A stretch of DNA of 64,000 bases, taken from NCBI RefSeq assembly GCF_001601575.1, contig NZ_LOHZ01000022.1, forward strand, positions 144,767 to 208,766, written 5' to 3'. Under the pieces are notes generated by a model that made no database searches, was not told the origin of the DNA, and worked only from the letters and a program-made list of their open reading frames with translations. The position numbers and the translations under genes were made by a program. This document shows positions 63,793 to 64,000 of this stretch, in pieces (the stretch's first letter is position 1; the number at the start of each line of letters is the position of its first letter). This DNA comes from Thermovenabulum gondwanense (lineage in GTDB: Bacteria; Bacillota; Thermosediminibacteria; Thermosediminibacterales; Thermosediminibacteraceae).

Positions 63793-64000
63793 ATGGCAAA
63801 ACAGAAATTTGAGAGGAAGAAGCCGCACGTAAACGTAGGCACCATAGGGCACGTAGACCACGGCAAGACGACACTGACGGCGGCGATAACGAAGGTATTG
63901 TCAAATGCGGGATTATCCCAGTTTGTAGCTTACGATCAGATTGACAAAGCGCCGGAAGAGAGGGAAAGAGGGATAACCATAGCCACGGCGCACGTAGAAT
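63793..64000 (+). CDS. tuf: elongation factor Tu, 5' fragment
   Basis: The first 69 codons are visible: '[20 protein letters not shown]' (G1 loop) and '[15 protein letters not shown]' (switch I). EF-Tu brings aminoacyl-tRNA to the ribosome. ATG 63793 behind AAGGAGGG; cut by the window end. It follows the tRNA cluster, an arrangement that recalls the tRNA-tufB operon of E. coli. Confidence 0.97.
   Translation, partial: MAKQKFERKKPHVNVGTIGHVDHGKTTLTAAITKVLSNAGLSQFVAYDQIDKAPEERERGITIATAHVE

Overview
The window looks like part of a chromosome of a low-GC, spore-forming, probably thermophilic anaerobic clostridium (Thermoanaerobacterales/Thermosediminibacterales-like). Supporting signs are the Firmicutes blocks mfd-spoVT-spoVB-mazG-hup, ctsR-mcsA-mcsB-clpC-radA and ispD-ispF-cysE-cysS-mrnC-rlmB-yacP-sigH-tuf, together with T-box leaders, a GerMN lipoprotein, class II ribonucleotide reductase, ThyX and a type I-B cas operon. 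The genus assignment is inference from gene content.

Layout. 1-3.8 kb: 3' end of a type I-B cas operon (cas7 fragment, cas5, cas3), with no cas4/1/2 and no array after it. 4.1-7.0 kb: a scarred accessory patch with a frameshifted TnpB element, a broken 5' copy of thymidine kinase, a mazEF toxin-antitoxin pair and the intact tdk. 7.0-12.7 kb: TPR protein, GerMN lipoprotein, amidase-fold protein, CDF metal transporter and thioesterase. 12.7-17.2 kb: a decayed surface-protein remnant, then a MarR regulator with a perfect inverted-repeat operator driving a heterodimeric ABC exporter. 17.2-22.3 kb: a T-box-controlled sodium/solute symporter (probable Tyr specifier) and a restriction-modification island: one lone methyltransferase, plus an MjaI-type endonuclease with a cognate methyltransferase carrying a nuclease-fold tail. 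22.4-30.3 kb: dnaE, a minimal PrsW-like protein, and a YeeE/TusA/thioredoxin-reductase operon with a divergent LysR gene. In that operon the second YeeE half is read through an in-frame UGA, so it is a strong selenoprotein candidate. 30.4-39.1 kb: mfd, spoVT, pckA, spoVB-like, mazG, hup. 39.2-47.8 kb: patatin, a 30-codon small ORF, an RCKP rubredoxin-like protein, class II RNR, an Mn riboswitch with an UPF0016 exporter, guaB, and an EF-G-like GTPase. 47.8-64 kb: the CtsR stress operon, radA, carD, PIN-TRAM, the isoprenoid genes, Cys T-box-cysE-cysS, mrnC, an enlarged thyX, rlmB, yacP, sigH, four tRNAs and the start of tuf.

The most notable item is the UGA-containing YeeE gene at 27435-27980. 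Its 36 post-UGA codons continue the family's C-terminal sequence, and a hairpin starts one base after the UGA. Other points of interest are the methyltransferase-SNase fusion, the Tyr-type T-box on a transporter, the insertion inside ThyX, and a small ORF with a near-consensus promoter. All calls are from reading the sequence; no database search was run.
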